DNA of 64,000 bases from Haliotis asinina (GCF_037392515.1 NC_090283.1:31574249-31638248); one strand, 5' to 3'; positions 1 to 11,777 are shown, counted from the first letter of the stretch. Numbers and translations: made by a program. The notes: generated by a model not told the origin, from the letters alone.

Positions 1-695
1 ACGCTATCATTTCCAGCACGCTCTTCCTTGCCGCCATTTTCTTTTTCAAGAAAGGTCAAGGTCGTGATAGACGGCAAGCGTACCACAGATAAAACAAATA
101 TGATTTTTCGTTTTTGTCACTGTGTTTCCATTAATATATATTCTAATTGGACGAATCGGGGTGAGAGTCATTTATCGTTTATTTTGGTTTGAATATATAT
201 GCTTTTTTTTAAAGAAAAAAATGTTTATCATCATGAAAAAATGCATTAATTTCAAGCTTAGATCTATTTACTTTCAGAGCTTGTCAGGGATACACAGCTC
301 AATTAACATAATATTGTAAAACATATAAGGTGTTCATCATTTAAATATATAACTTATGGAATAATATTCTTGCAGTAGATTCAATAATATGCTATTATAT
401 CGGCAAAGTTTATGAACATCACTTCACCAATATAGACTGGCATGCGTAAAGACCCTGAACCAGTACAGTCCATGCCGGGTTGGAAAATGTGCTGTAGCAA
501 GTCTAGATAAGGAAGTCTTTGGGCTCCTGTTATACTGAATGAATAAAATGTTGGCACTCTTTATACACATATGAGGTTCGGGGTAGAATAGGCCGTGTAG
601 GTACCCACAAGAGAAACACCATCACATAGATAACAGACCCCCAGGTGACACACCCTCCCCAGACGGCAGATCCCGATAAGGTGACCCATCCTCCC
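1..695. other. AT-rich stretch without recognised features
   Basis: No reading frame with recognisable protein similarity, no RNA gene and no clear repeat was seen. Short open frames here have the composition of random AT-rich sequence. Confidence 0.5.
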
Positions 696-935
696 GACCC
701 GTGAAGATGCAGGTTAGAATAGGCCTTTACCAACCCATGCTTGCCATAAAAGGAGACTACTTGTCGTAGGAAGCGACTAAAGGGATCGGGTGGTCAGGCT
801 CGCTAACTTGGTTCCCATTTGCGCAGATCGATGTTTATTCTGTTGATCACTGGATTGTCTGATGTAGACTCGATTATTTACAGACCGCCGACATGTAATA
901 ATAGCTGGAATATTGCCGAGTGCACTCATTTCGTA
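696..935 (+). repeat. Interspersed repeat A, near-complete copy
   Basis: This stretch matches the repeat-A consensus built from the copies in this window. In order it has the start 'CCCATGCTTGCCATAAAAGG', the inner block 'GATCGGGTGGTCAG', the block 'GATCACTGGATTGTCTG', and the tail 'AGCTGGAATATTGCCGAG'. No coding capacity. I associate the family with abalone genomes; its mobilising partner is not visible here. Confidence 0.8.
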
Positions 936-957
936 GACTTAATGTTAGTCTAACCAT

Positions 958-1125
958 GGTATAATCACAGGGACTTGTATCGCTTAGAAACAGCGCTTGA
1001 AAGACATATATGTGTATAGACCCTACCCTAGTACTATATAAAAGGATAGTACTAGGGTAGGGCCTATACACATATATGTCTTTCGAATGCCGTCTGTAAG
1101 CGATACAAGTCCCTGTGGGTATAAT
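958..1125. mobile_element. hAT-like foldback MITE with 8-bp target duplication
   Basis: The element spans 966-1117 and is almost wholly an inverted repeat. The left arm starts CACAGGGACTTGTATCGCTTA and the right arm ends with its exact reverse complement. After a short mismatched patch the arms pair again through the ~37 bases nearest the centre. The octamer GGTATAAT lies directly outside both ends, at 958-965 and 1118-1125. An 8-bp duplication with CA-rich termini is the hallmark of the hAT superfamily. There is no transposase, so it is non-autonomous. The near-perfect arms suggest a fairly young copy. Confidence 0.85.
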
Positions 1126-2229
1126 ATCAGACCTTTGCACAGGTCGTTAGTAGCAGAGAAATCTGTCTCGGGCATAACTAACCTTCGACAAGGCGGCCTG
1201 AAGCAGGTGACGTCAAATATGTAAACATGACGTCATTAGCTTTGTCCTCGCATCTAGTAAAAGTGGCAGTGACTCTGCGCAGACGTCAAAAATCTGTCCT
1301 GTCTGGGATGTTTTAGAAAACTTGCTTTCTACAGGGTGACTGTTTCAATGACTGGTTTTGGGTATACCATCGATTCCTTTTAGTGAAATCTACGAATTTT
1401 TAAATTTGCAAATTTGACCTTAAACACAACTGGATTCTGCAGTAGTGTATGTAGAAAAAGAAATACATGCGATGTCACGAAACCTTATAATGGCGGCCGG
1501 GTGCAGACGAAGAGCAAGATGAACAGGCATCAGAATGTCAACTGAAAATTTATTGACCTTAAACATGAATCACTGGACACTATCACTGGATTGTCTGGTT
1601 CGGAGTAAACATTCCTCAGAAATATATACATACAGTGTCTCATGTCGACGTTACAGCCTTGTGGACCAACATTGTTTCACATGTTAAAAGTAGTTAGGAT
1701 ATTGAATATTTTAAAAAAACAAAACAACAAGAACTAAAGTATAATTCACGATGTATTGATGATCTCTGATGTGGTTTTTTCAGCAAATATGAATTTTGTG
1801 TTGGCGTTTCTGCAACATGGTGTTTTATCGATGAAGATAAAATATTTCATGGGGCTGGACACGGTATGGGTCAAGTGACTACATGTGTACTTGATGAAAA
1901 CACAATGTTTACAGCTTGAAGATCTACAGAACACTGTAATCAATGTACAAATGTATTGGACTGGGGGTCTTTGCTTTGACTGGACAGCTGCAGGGTGTGA
2001 AAGGACGGGGTGGTGAATTAAGTGGCAATGTTTCAGTCAAGACGTTTGTCAGGTAATTCTATTTTTTTCCTTACAATGCCTAAATTTTGAGAACGTTCAT
2101 CATGTCAAGTGTATGAAAATAACTATTAAGATTGAGCACAATCATACAAATTGTGCAAGTTCAAAAATTTATTCTATAATCCTCATTTTTCATCAAGAAT
2201 TTTAACTTTACACACTTCAGTGACACGCA
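1126..2229. other. Intergenic; paired CRE-type sites, otherwise nothing recognised
   Basis: No gene seen. Two exact TGACGTCA palindromes lie at 1208-1215 and 1228-1235, 20 bp apart, and a GACGTCA half match follows at about 1282. This octamer is the consensus cAMP-response element bound by CREB/ATF proteins. Without a neighbouring gene a role cannot be assigned. Confidence 0.35.
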
Positions 2230-2420
2230 CTAACGGGACCGGGTGGTCAGACTCGCTGACTTGGTTGACAGGTGTCACCGTATCCCAGTTGCGAAGATTG
2301 ATGCTTAGGCTGTTGATCACTGGATTGTCTGCTCCAGACTGGATTATTTACAGGCCGCCCCCAACATTGCTGGAATATTGCTGAGTGCGGCGTAATACTA
2401 AACTCACTCACTCACTCAGT
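2230..2420 (+). repeat. Interspersed repeat A, 3' three quarters
   Basis: Starts at the 'GGGACCGGGTGGTCAGACTC' block and runs through 'GATCACTGGATTGTCTG' and 'TGCTGGAATATTGCTGAGTG' into an (ACTC)n tail. This is the best preserved tail of the family in the first 5 kb. Confidence 0.85.
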
Positions 2421-3195
2421 GACATACACCTTCTGAAACTCTGGTGTTCAGCTTGCACCACAACATTCGTAATAAGAGTAATGCTTGAATGACCAGGCAA
2501 CATTACCAGTGGCTTACCAACCTTGTCCGTTACAGGTCTATGTTGTGACCACCAGACCTTCAAACATGTATAATCTGCAGTGGTAGACATCTTAAACACA
2601 AATCCCGCACTCTACTGCCGTACTGCAAGAAAGTGGGGCCACAGAGAAGCAGCGTAGGGCGGCAGCAGTTAAAAAAATCCTGCCCTCTTATATTTTTGGA
2701 AGTAACGCTCAGAGGCAACACGCAACTGCTAAAAATTAAAATAAGAGTGATTGTTTGTTGCTTGCTGTCCCGTCGCATTGGGAAATTCCCTCTATGTAAC
2801 ATCCCTTCTAAACCATTAAAGTTTGCTTGTTGTTTACTCGGAACTCGGCAATTATTCAGCTCTATGGTGGTGTTGTACAATCGAGTCTGGACCAGACAAT
2901 CCAATGACCAACGTTATGCGCATCAACCTAGACTGCTTCAATGTCATTTGAAAACTGTGTGTTTGCTGCAGAGATGCAGCCTTAAGCTCGTTGTTCAGTG
3001 GCGTACCCAAGTCAGCGAGCGAGAACACACGACCTGTTTGCCGCCTCCATGACGAACATTGGCTGCTTAAAGATCAATTCTTTCCGTTGTCTTCACGGAC
3101 CGATACTACTAAATATAATCAGCTTGGATTAAATGTGCAGTTTTAGCGAGTCTGTGAATTTATCGTCTACTAAACTACTAAATAATATGGAATAA
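2421..3195. other. Intergenic with repeat-A scraps
   Basis: A minus-strand scrap of repeat A (TGGACCAGACAATCCA) lies near 2888-2905, and a second scrap near 3000-3025. An open frame of 139 codons on the plus strand at 2633-3052 runs into the first scrap and has no recognisable domain, so it is not called as a gene. Confidence 0.4.
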
Positions 3196-3199
3196 ATAC

Positions 3200-3690
3200 T
3201 AGCTAATAAAGAGACTTAGTTCATTTTCAAAAACTGTAGCGATCTAGACTTGTCATATATTACAGACTTGCATGAGTTTTCGTGGATATATTGTTTGAGG
3301 ACATGTCACTTACATTCATCAATTGCTACGAACTGTCCAAGTTTTGTACCTGGTTGAGGCCGGCCCAACAAAGGTATCGGAACCAAACAGCTTTCGGCGC
3401 TTGTCTACAGTCTGTCCAAGTTCTATAAACTGGCTAAGTCAGTCTCAACATGGGAGTTCTCGTTCGCCTTCAGTAGGAGAGACTGTGCTTCACGTGACTG
3501 AAATTGACACGACATCGAGGCAGACGGCATTGGAGAGACAAAGCCTTGAATTGAATGCTGGTGTGGTCGGAGTTCAACGCATTCAGCCGCAGAAATGGGG
3601 TACAGTTGTACACATTGTACTCTCCCCATTGTATACTCTGGCAATCACTTCAAGAATTATCAAACTTTCGAATCCTCACTGTCTTACAAC
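3200..3690 (+). repeat. Low-copy duplicated block D, copy 1
   Basis: This block is homologous, in the same order and orientation, to 6370-6825. Shared landmarks include ATCAGAACCAAAC-like, CTACAGTCTGTCCAAGT-like and AAACTTTCGAATCC sequences. Identity is moderate, with many small gaps. The frame open over 3323-3730 is not preserved between the copies, which argues against coding. The nature of the block is unknown. Confidence 0.6.
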
Positions 3691-3834
3691 CCTGCAAAGT
3701 GCCCATATATTGTTGTTGACCTTTGAATGAGTAAGGAAGAATGAAATATTTAAACATGACCACAACAAAATCTGATCAAATCCGACCAAGCTTGGAGCTA
3801 AGTAATCTAATAAAACTATGCAGGTCGTGGTAAG

Positions 3835-3935
3835 CAATAGTCTAATTACACAATCAACAGCGTCAGCATCGATCGACGCAACTGGGATACGATGACGTGT
3901 CAACCAAGCCAGCGAGCCTGACCATCCGACACTCT
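3835..3935 (-). repeat. Interspersed repeat A fragment
   Basis: Reverse-strand remnant of the middle of repeat A: on the minus strand it reads GATGGTCAGGCTCGCTGGC, then TCATCGTATCCCAGTTGCG, then the GATCGATGC block. Head and tail are missing. Confidence 0.7.
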
Positions 3936-5250
3936 TCTATAAAATATAAACATTTTTATCGTTGGCATTCATGTATTTAGAGAATATGTTTTGAGCAAAC
4001 GAATGAGTGAGTGAACATTTAAAGTGATTTTTCAGAATATGAAACCTATACAGACTAATAAGAGACACAATCTTCAACGATGTGAGGATGTGAAAACATG
4101 TCAATAAAGGACGGGTAAATAACTTGAATATCACAACTGCAGATACACTGAAACTTGCAACGAATAATTACGTCATATTCAACACGCAGGTTCGCTGGGT
4201 TTGGTTAACGTATGTTCAACATTTATTATGGAATAAGCAAGACATGGCCTTAATAAAGCCGATGTGGCCACTGTGTGAGTAAGCTATTTCTGTTAATATG
4301 CAATGTGACGAGAGTCATAGAACAAAACTTAAACTCACTCACTCATTCACCCACTCAGCACTACAAAATGTCATCGAGCATCGGACCTGACCATACCTTA
4401 ATCACCTTTTATCACAAGACAGATCTCCACGGGGAGACCCTGTAGTTTATGGACACATGCATCTCAGTCTTAGAGCTTTGGCGTCCATTTGACGTGGCAA
4501 TGTAACGCTACACATCTGTACCACTAGACGCAAAGCATGTCCAGTCAAACAAAATTCAACGTCCGCCTATCTACGTCATTTCATAACTTTCATATCAAAC
4601 TAACAGACTGAATATGGGGCCTCATCCAGCGGCCTTGTGTAAATATTGAGTATGGACCAGATATTCCAGTGATCAACACCACAATCACGTCACCAAGCCT
4701 CTCGATTCATTTGGCAGCCTGTCAAGCAGAACTTCCAGCACAAGGGAGAAAACAGCTTGAGACGCCGTGGCCCCAGGGTCCACCCTCCACGATCGGGTCT
4801 TCAAGCCCTCTGAAGCCAATGCATGTTGCAAATTCACGTCTCAGAAAAGTCAATGACACTGACATATTCATACCTATTTGTGTGATTTTAACGGAGTGTG
4901 ATATTAGTAATAAAAGCCAGAGTTTCAAGGTAAATGCGCGTCAGAAGGCTTTACTTCTCCGGGACCTCTACAGATCACGGGTGCATGCAACTGCATGGTG
5001 GACGAAAAGTACAGTCACACCCACTCACCCAACATTTCACCATAATCCAACAAGTTATCTATGCAATGTTCGTGTCGTCTGTAAGTGTTCTAGAACGGAC
5101 CACATTTATTTACCCGCCACTTATAACAGCCAAATATCCCCAGGCACCTAAATTCGAAACTGGAACACTCAAGGATTACCATTTGTAAAAACATTTTGGT
5201 GAAATAGTTTCAGTGTTTTCCACCATTTAGCCAAAGATTCATTCATGTCA
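3936..5250. other. Intergenic, no gene recognised
   Basis: A short minus-strand repeat-A scrap (TGGACCAGATATTCCAGTGA) lies at about 4652-4671, and an (ACTC)-rich patch at about 4333-4355. A plus-strand frame of 160 codons (4669-5151) begins within the repeat scrap and shows no domain, signal peptide or supporting splice sites, so it is treated as chance. Confidence 0.4.
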
Positions 5251-5254
5251 TATA

Positions 5255-5936
5255 CGGTCGAACCCCGCCTTCCGGACGATTTTGATGTGAAACGAAACTT
5301 ACGTTCATTAATTGTACTCGCCTAACCGGACCCCGCGCTTCCGGACCCGGACGGCGAATTTTCAAACAATTCCCATACATTTCCATTGAAAAATGATCCA
5401 GTTATCCGGACGGAAACATCTGTGCAACGTGCATGTGTATGTGTCACGTTTACCGCACTACAATGTGATTTCATTCGTAATCTATCGATAGGGAATTGAT
5501 GTGAATTGGTTAATTAGCCATTAAAACACTAGGGACGCGTGTCCCGCGGGTTCTTCATTAGGATTTGGCGGGTGTGAGAACATCTCATCAGTAACGAAAA
5601 CACATGTCGGATTAAGGTAAACTACACTGTAATTGTACTGTATGTAACACTTATAAATCGACCCCTCCTATCTGTCGCGATGCAAGTTAAAAATAGCCTC
5701 CCACATGATCTAAGTCATGTGATCCCGTCCGGAAGTTTACTTTCTGCAGACAGCATAAGTTCGACGCGATTCCATATGTTCTTAGTGCATTTAAAATTAA
5801 AAAAAAAGAATATGCAATTGGCAAAATAGAGACTTTTTGTCATCGATTTACGTATTTCATCTAACTTACCACCTGCAGTTCCACACACTACATTATTACG
5901 TCAGAGATAAAACGTCCGGATAAACGGGGTTCGACT
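5255..5936. mobile_element. pogo/Tigger-like non-autonomous DNA transposon
   Basis: Terminal inverted repeats: the left end reads CGGTCGAACCCCGCCTTCCG, and the reverse complement of the right end reads AGTCGAACCCCGTTTATCCG. Both continue into GGACG-like sequence. A TA dinucleotide flanks each end (5253-5254 and 5937-5938), as expected for Tc1/mariner/pogo insertion. The 682-bp interior has no transposase frame. The termini resemble pogo/Tigger ends, which often read like AGTCGAACCCCG plus a TCCGGA motif. Family assignment is by terminus similarity only. Confidence 0.75.
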
Positions 5937-6066
5937 TACAGTGATTATCACATCCAGTTATATGAATAAAACTGTGTCAAACAACCTTTGATTAAAATCG
6001 TTTCTAAATGTACCCACTGACGTTGTTTTCACACTCGTTCTCCAGACATCCATCTGTACTTCCAGA

Positions 6067-6158
6067 AAAGAGAAGTAGCCTCGTGGTAAAAGGGTTCGGT
6101 CCTCACATAGAAAACCCGAGTGTGTTTCATTCCTATATGGCTACAATGTGTACATTCT

Positions 6159-6195
<37 letters not shown>

Positions 6196-6243
6196 TATTG
6201 CTGGAATATTGCCAAAATCAGTGTATAAATAAACCCACTCACT
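6067..6243 (+). repeat. tRNA-like SINE (repeat B) with poly-C expansion
   Basis: An A-box-like TAGCCTCGTGG lies at 6075-6085 and the standard tail GATATTGCTGGAATATTGCC follows. The C-rich segment before the tail has grown into 28 consecutive C residues (6163-6190). Other copies have only a few Cs there, so this looks like replication slippage after insertion. Confidence 0.75.
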
Positions 6244-6369
6244 GTCTCCCTGCAAAATAATGGGAGCAGTGTCGTTCCCTTCGGCACAAACATGCAGTAT
6301 CTAAAAATTCAATAATTTACTGAATAACCTACAGTCCTTAAATTAACTTAATGAAAAAAAGCCAAAAGA

Positions 6370-6825
6370 CTCTCTTCGTTTTCAGAAAAGGCAGTAATCT
6401 AGAATTGCCACACATTATATAGTTTTGTATGGGCTTTCTTGGCTAGGCTTGATCCCAGGCCTAACGATTTAATTAACGCATTACTGACGCGCATTCTCAA
6501 AGTGTCGATACCATCAGAACCAAACATCTTGAGACGTGTATCTACAGTCCGTCCAAGTGTTATAACCTGGCTAAGGCCGCTTCGTCATAAGCTTCTCGTC
6601 CCCCGCGAGTGCGAGAGACTGTGTCGCACGAAATGGTCGTGGTTGAAACTGACGCGACAAGGTGGAACATACAGCATAAGAGAGTCGACACTCACAAAGA
6701 CTATCTCGAGCCTGACGCTGAACTGGAAGGAGTGACTTTGCATATCACTGTACACTGGCAATCGGGTTTGGAAGGCTATATAAACTTTCGAATCCACATT
6801 CTGTCATACCACTGCAGCGGCTGTG
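6370..6825 (+). repeat. Low-copy duplicated block D, copy 2, with TATA box
   Basis: Second copy of the block at 3200-3690. It ends in a good TATA box, TATATAAA at 6777-6784, followed by the shared AAACTTTCGAATCC motif. In copy 1 the TATA position is degenerate. The block might be a promoter-bearing piece of a transposon or gene family. No recognisable coding sequence follows. Confidence 0.55.
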
Positions 6826-7499
6826 TTTTCAATCTGACAAATGTTAGAAATTTTATTTAGCTTAAATAAAATATTTTTAGACAAATTGAAATAATTAAAC
6901 AATGGATAAAATAATGTACAAAGAAACTAGATGTAATTTAAACTGTATATTAAATTTATGAATAAGAACCGCATGACAGATGAAACCCAGTCAGCCACCG
7001 GGGTGGGGAATACTCGCCCAGTATGTCACTCTGATTTCAAATCAACATCTATAAAGGATCTATGAATTAGCGTAAGTTCTTGTTTATTTAGAAGTTTTGG
7101 AAGGAAACAATATTGACTGTTAAGTTTTGATGTATGTAGCTAAAAACTCTATCAATCGAAAGGTTTAATTTTGTAGAAAACATTTGTCATGTTTAGTTTC
7201 AATATCATATGAAAAAGGCACAGGGTTGTACATGATACTGAATCACGTTCAATCACTTCCGACCACCGTGAACCACGTCCCATGTACGGAGAGTGCAAGC
7301 TTCGACTCACAGTCCCCGAATCGCATTATTTCCTATTTTCCTACTCTATGCTAGATACCGAAACGAAGCGAGTAAATATTTCCTCTCATCTCGCTTGGGC
7401 TCCGGTTCAGTTTAAATATAATCGTATATTTTGTTATACTGATTCAGCCTGTTCTCCTGCCCCCAATACTTCTGCTGCCTTCAAGCTTTGGTGGCGTTC

Positions 7500-7660
7500 A
7501 GAGTGTCAAAGTGGTCACAGTGTTCGCTCACCACACGGAAGGTTCGATTCCCACAATGGTTACGTTGTATGAAGCTTCTCCAGTGCCCAACGCCGTGATG
7601 TTGCTAGAATATTATCAAAAGCGGTGTAAAACCCAACTCACTCACTCACTCACTCACTGA
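7500..7660 (+). repeat. tRNA-like SINE (repeat B), worn copy
   Basis: Carries an intact B-box-like GGTTCGATTCC, a GTGATGTTGCTAGAATATT tail and an (ACTC)n end. The A box is degenerate. Confidence 0.75.
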
Positions 7661-7677
7661 CGCTGCTTCATGCATGA

Positions 7678-7945
7678 TTCGACCTGTGAAGGTCCGCTGT
7701 GGAATAGCCCTTCAGCAACCCATGCTTTCCATAAAAGGCGACTATACTTGTCGTAAGAGGCGACTAACGGAAGGTCAAATTCACTGACTTGGTTGACACG
7801 TCATCGGTTCCCACTTGCGCAGATCGATGTTCATGATGGTGGTCACCGGACTGCCTGGTCCAGACTCGATTATTCTCAGATCTCCACCATATAGTTGGAA
7901 TATTGCTGATTGCAGCATAGAACTAAACTCTCTCCCTCCCTCCTA
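7678..7945 (+). repeat. Interspersed repeat A, full-length-type copy
   Basis: All consensus blocks are present in order, from CCCATGCTTTCCATAAAAGG through TTGACACGTCATCGGTTCCC and CCTGGTCCAGACTCGATTAT to TTGGAATATTGCTGATTGCA. The (ACTC)n tail is degraded to a CT-rich run. Confidence 0.85.
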
Positions 7946-8402
7946 CATGATTCCCAATAGGATTAACGTCATTACTTTCGCCCCCATTGGTTGTATGCAG
8001 AGCTAAGTAATACTTTTAAAGAAAGCTGTAATCGAGTAATTAGAAAACTAGTTCATGTTACATACGTCATGTAAGCTGGCCTCAGGGAGACAATGTTGTT
8101 TACTTTAACGCCCAGAGTGGAAATGCCATGAATAATCTCAGTAACATCACACTAAATTCAATACAATTCAAATATTCAAAATTTTGTCAAATATTTTGCT
8201 TAGAACTTTAAGAAAAGCATTATTTGATACGCAAGGAAAAGTCTCAAGACCCCTTGTGCACTATAACGTGTGGACATTTTCATGAAACATTTCGTTTTGA
8301 TTGCAGTTTTTTAAAAAAACATTTTCCATTGTCTAAAATATTCTGATCTTTGGCATGTGTCAGTACAAGTTGCTTTATAGATTTTGTTGCGATTCTTTCA
8401 CT

Positions 8403-8558
8403 GTTGGGGCGGTGGGGTAGCCCAATGGTTCGTCACACTGAAGACCCGGGTTCGATTCCTCACATGGGTACAATGAGTGAAGCCCATTTCCGATGTCCAC
8501 CTTCATGATATTGCTGGAATATTGCTAAAACCGGCGTAAAACCATACTCACTTACTTT
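8403..8558 (+). repeat. tRNA-like SINE (repeat B), good copy
   Basis: A box TAGCCCAATGG at 8418-8428 and a perfect B box GGTTCGATTCC at 8449-8459, about 31 bp apart as in tRNA genes. The non-tRNA tail GATATTGCTGGAATATTGC follows and the copy ends in ACTCACTTACT. A polymerase III promoter plus a shared 3' tail defines a SINE. Confidence 0.85.
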
Positions 8559-8559
8559 G

Positions 8560-10470
8560 ACTGTTGTTCTACGCTGCACCCAGCTAAATTCAAGCTACAT
8601 GTGATGGTGGTTTGTAGATAATCAAGTATGGACCAGACAGGAATGCCATCATGTGAAGCCAGCAAATTACAACTGCTGACTGACTATACATTTATAACAA
8701 CACCACACATTGATTAAAATAAATAAATTCCATACCTTGTGGCCACAACATGTTATCTATTTCCAAGTTCCTGGCTGGTCTGCATAACTGTCGACCGGAT
8801 GGCTCTTTGTAGGTCATCTCCATGGAGACGTCTCGATGGCTCAAAAGTCCCCTCAGCTTGGGTTATGGCGGGATATTTATTTGCGACATGTTATAGCCCC
8901 CTGCGGTATTTATTTAATAATTTACTTAAATAGTATATAAAATAAACTTGAATAAACTTTGCAATAACTAACATATGGAAATAAATGAAATGTTGTAAGG
9001 AATCTGATATTAAGAGAGTACAAAAGCACAGTAGATATGTCTTCTTCAGAATCAAGTGAAGCGCAATAGGTCTGTGTGATGTTTTGATACCAGTTGGCCT
9101 ACCTTCAGAGTCCCTGACCAAATACGCACTCTGTCTCTTTTTGTTCCACACTGTTCTTACAAGTTCCTAATTTCACATCCGGTCCATATGCTTAACTATC
9201 ATGCTGCAATATTGTTGTCTGTGTTCCAATGGCGACAGACATCGTACTTGCCTTTATAATTATTGTTATGGTTGTGTAAGGCTTCAGTGCAGTGTTTTAA
9301 ACATTATGGAATTAAAGAGGTTATTTTTATACTTTCATTTTTAATTCTGAGGATTACGGTCATGTTTAATTTGTAAGGCGGGGTTGTCCCTTTGTAGTAG
9401 GAGCTATTTTATATTTGCTGTTTGATATTTTATCACCGTTTACATATATGTTTCGTTCTATAAATGTGCTGTCACAAAACCTTTCATTCAATACGACAAT
9501 GGTAAGGAAAATTGTGTTCTTGTTTTGTTATCTTTCTGCGAGTTGTTTGTTACAAAATATATCTGAACAGATTTGGGGCCATTCCTTTCATCAAATTACG
9601 CATTCTTGATCTTGTTTCTTTTTGTGATGTTGTGAAGTTTTCATTTTCTTTGGGGGGATTTGTGGTCTTGGAAAAGTACGTCGAGGAAGTAAGGTTTCCT
9701 AACATGTGGCGGCCCAACTCCCAGTGCTCGATAGAGCCTCCACTCCACTCTCCGTGCTCTCCCCGTACTCCCACCGCATCTCCGCACCAGCACTTATCCC
9801 CGTCTTGGTCACCATCCAGAACCTCGGCCGTTCCTCACCCGTCCTCCCCACTACCCGGGTTAACTTACGGTTAGCGCTTCATGGTAGCCCCTAAATTTGA
9901 GTTAGGGTCGATCAGATCGCCCTGTTCATTTCTATGGTCATCTAAAACAAGTGCCCACAAACCTTGAGCGCCTGCCACGTGAATAAACCTATCAGTTAAA
10001 TTCAGCCTGTCCTATTCCTCCCTAACCTCCCATCAACGGTTGCCCTCGGAATTAGCTGGCCTAAGTACTCAGTCACCCTTCCCCGCCTTTTATAATTCTG
10101 GAATTTGGGGAGGCAAAAAGACAGGGCAGATAACCGAAAACAGAATTTCTTCGTTTTAGGCCTAACCGAGCACCTGTCACAATGCACAGCTTGACTACAT
10201 GGATTTTCAACAGGGGTGTTTGGAACACTGTTATCACGGTTCGGGAACAGCATTTCCTATCTATCAACTTCCAGGGATGTATAATGTAAGAATTTAAAAC
10301 TATTTCACATGACAGCATCTTTTATACTTACAAATGTAGACGATCCGCGAGGAGAAACATGCAGAAACATAAGAAAAGAGATGACTTGGGAACATATTTT
10401 AGAAACAACGAGCATGGCGTTCAAACGCAGCCATATACGTGATCAGTTGTGAGGCCCTGCAGGGAACAAA
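8560..10470. other. Intergenic, no gene recognised
   Basis: Contains a 16-bp repeat-A scrap near 8625 and a C-rich, proline/serine-coding-like patch at 9705-9875 that lacks splice signals or domain similarity. A TATA-like CTTTTATAATTC lies near 10085. Nothing here supports a gene call. Confidence 0.4.
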
Positions 10471-10474
10471 CATT

Positions 10475-10710
10475 TAAAGTGAGTGAGTGAGTTTAGTTTT
10501 ACGCCGCACTCAGCAATATTACAGCTATATGGCGGCGATCTGTAAATAATTGAACCTGGACCAGACAATCCAGTGACCAACAACATGAGCATCGATCTGC
10601 GCAGTTGGGATCCCGTTAGTCGCCTCTCACGACAAGCATAGTCGCCGTTTATGGCAAGCATGGGTTGCTGGAGGCCTATTCTACCCCAAGACCTTCACGG
10701 GTACAAACAT
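10475..10710 (-). repeat. Interspersed repeat A, complete copy
   Basis: Runs from the (GAGT)n complement of the ACTC tail at 10480 to the head block CCATGCTTGCCATAAACGG read on the minus strand. All blocks are in order and well preserved. A good reference copy for building a consensus. Confidence 0.9.
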
Positions 10711-11139
10711 TTAAAAAAAAAATTCATTTGAAATGGGGTACTTTATGTTACATTATGGAATATTCTTTACTTATTATTACAATGACCTTGTACAAATGAA
10801 CTTATAATACAAACGGACTTTGTTGTGTGAATGGCCATTTGATAACAATTTGACATTAATGAATTTAAAGTGAACGAGGAGAAATCTATAAATAAACAAC
10901 TGTTTTATTATTAATAATAAATTTGTATATCCACAGAAGGCCCCTCCTTGTTCACAACACCAACTTCTAAATGCCACTCTGTATTCAGTATCTAACAACT
11001 AACAACTGACTGATGAGATCAATAAACAGTAAGCTGATTCCTTTAGAATGCTCTGCTGTCCTTATGTGAGCAAAATCAAAAAGAAACAGACAGCAATTGA
11101 TCTTCAGTAACATAAGATAGTGGCTAAGGAAGACAAAGA

Positions 11140-11325
11140 CGACTATCAGGTTGTCAGGTTCTCTGGCTTGGTTTACAAATGTCACCGGTTCCCAGTTACC
11201 CAAATCGATACTCATGCTGTTGATCACTGGACTGTCTGGTCCAGACTCGATTATTTACAGACCACCCATATAGCTGGAACGTTGCTGAGAGCAGCATGAA
11301 ACTAAACTGGCACACTCACTAGTTC
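11140..11325 (+). repeat. Interspersed repeat A, partial
   Basis: Middle and tail of the family: TGTCACCGGTTCCCAGTTAC, then the GATCACTGGACTGTCTGG block and the ATATAGCTGGAACGTTGCTG tail. It is followed directly by an inverted partial copy. Confidence 0.8.
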
Positions 11326-11478
11326 AGCCATACCAGACAATCCAGTGATGAGCCTAATAAGCATCGATCTGTAGGAAGTATTGGGATACGATAACGTGCA
11401 TCAGCCTAGTCAGCCGTTAGTCGCCTCTTCAGGCGTGGGTTGCTAAGGACCACCTCTAACCAGAGTCTTCAAGGGTCA
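11326..11478 (-). repeat. Interspersed repeat A, inverted neighbour copy
   Basis: Starts inside the tail (CCAGACAATCCAGTGATGAG) and runs to the head region (GTTAGTCGCCTCTTCAGGCG), with a 3-bp insertion also seen in the copy at 19485-19605. The tail-to-tail arrangement with the preceding copy recurs at 19.4 kb. Confidence 0.75.
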
Positions 11479-11777
11479 TTGGAAATGACATTTTGATCCA
11501 CGGATGAGGCAAAACAATTTACAGGCCCATTCCTACTATAAACAGTAAAGGGATGAATCTTAATACTGGAGATTCTGAATGAAAGAATTACTGAAGCTAT
11601 GAATAAACGGACACTGCTGACGCAGTATTGTGAAGATATATGTTGTAAGTTGTAACACTAATGTTTATCTGTAAGTTTATAATTCCAGAGAATACCTGTA
11701 ATCTGAAGCCACACAAACCACACTGAAGACACCCAGTAATTTAGATTTCCCCAAGCTAGCATGTATCTGGCCTAAGT

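Noticed and set aside
2633-3052. 139-codon plus-strand frame
   Set aside because: Runs into repeat-A sequence, has an overlapping open antisense frame, and shows no domain.
4669-5151. 160-codon plus-strand frame
   Set aside because: Begins in a repeat-A scrap; no domain, signal peptide or splice support.
9512-9894. Pro/Ser-rich frames on a C-rich patch
   Set aside because: Low-complexity composition opens several frames at once; no similarity recognised. An LTR origin was considered, but no paired repeat was found.
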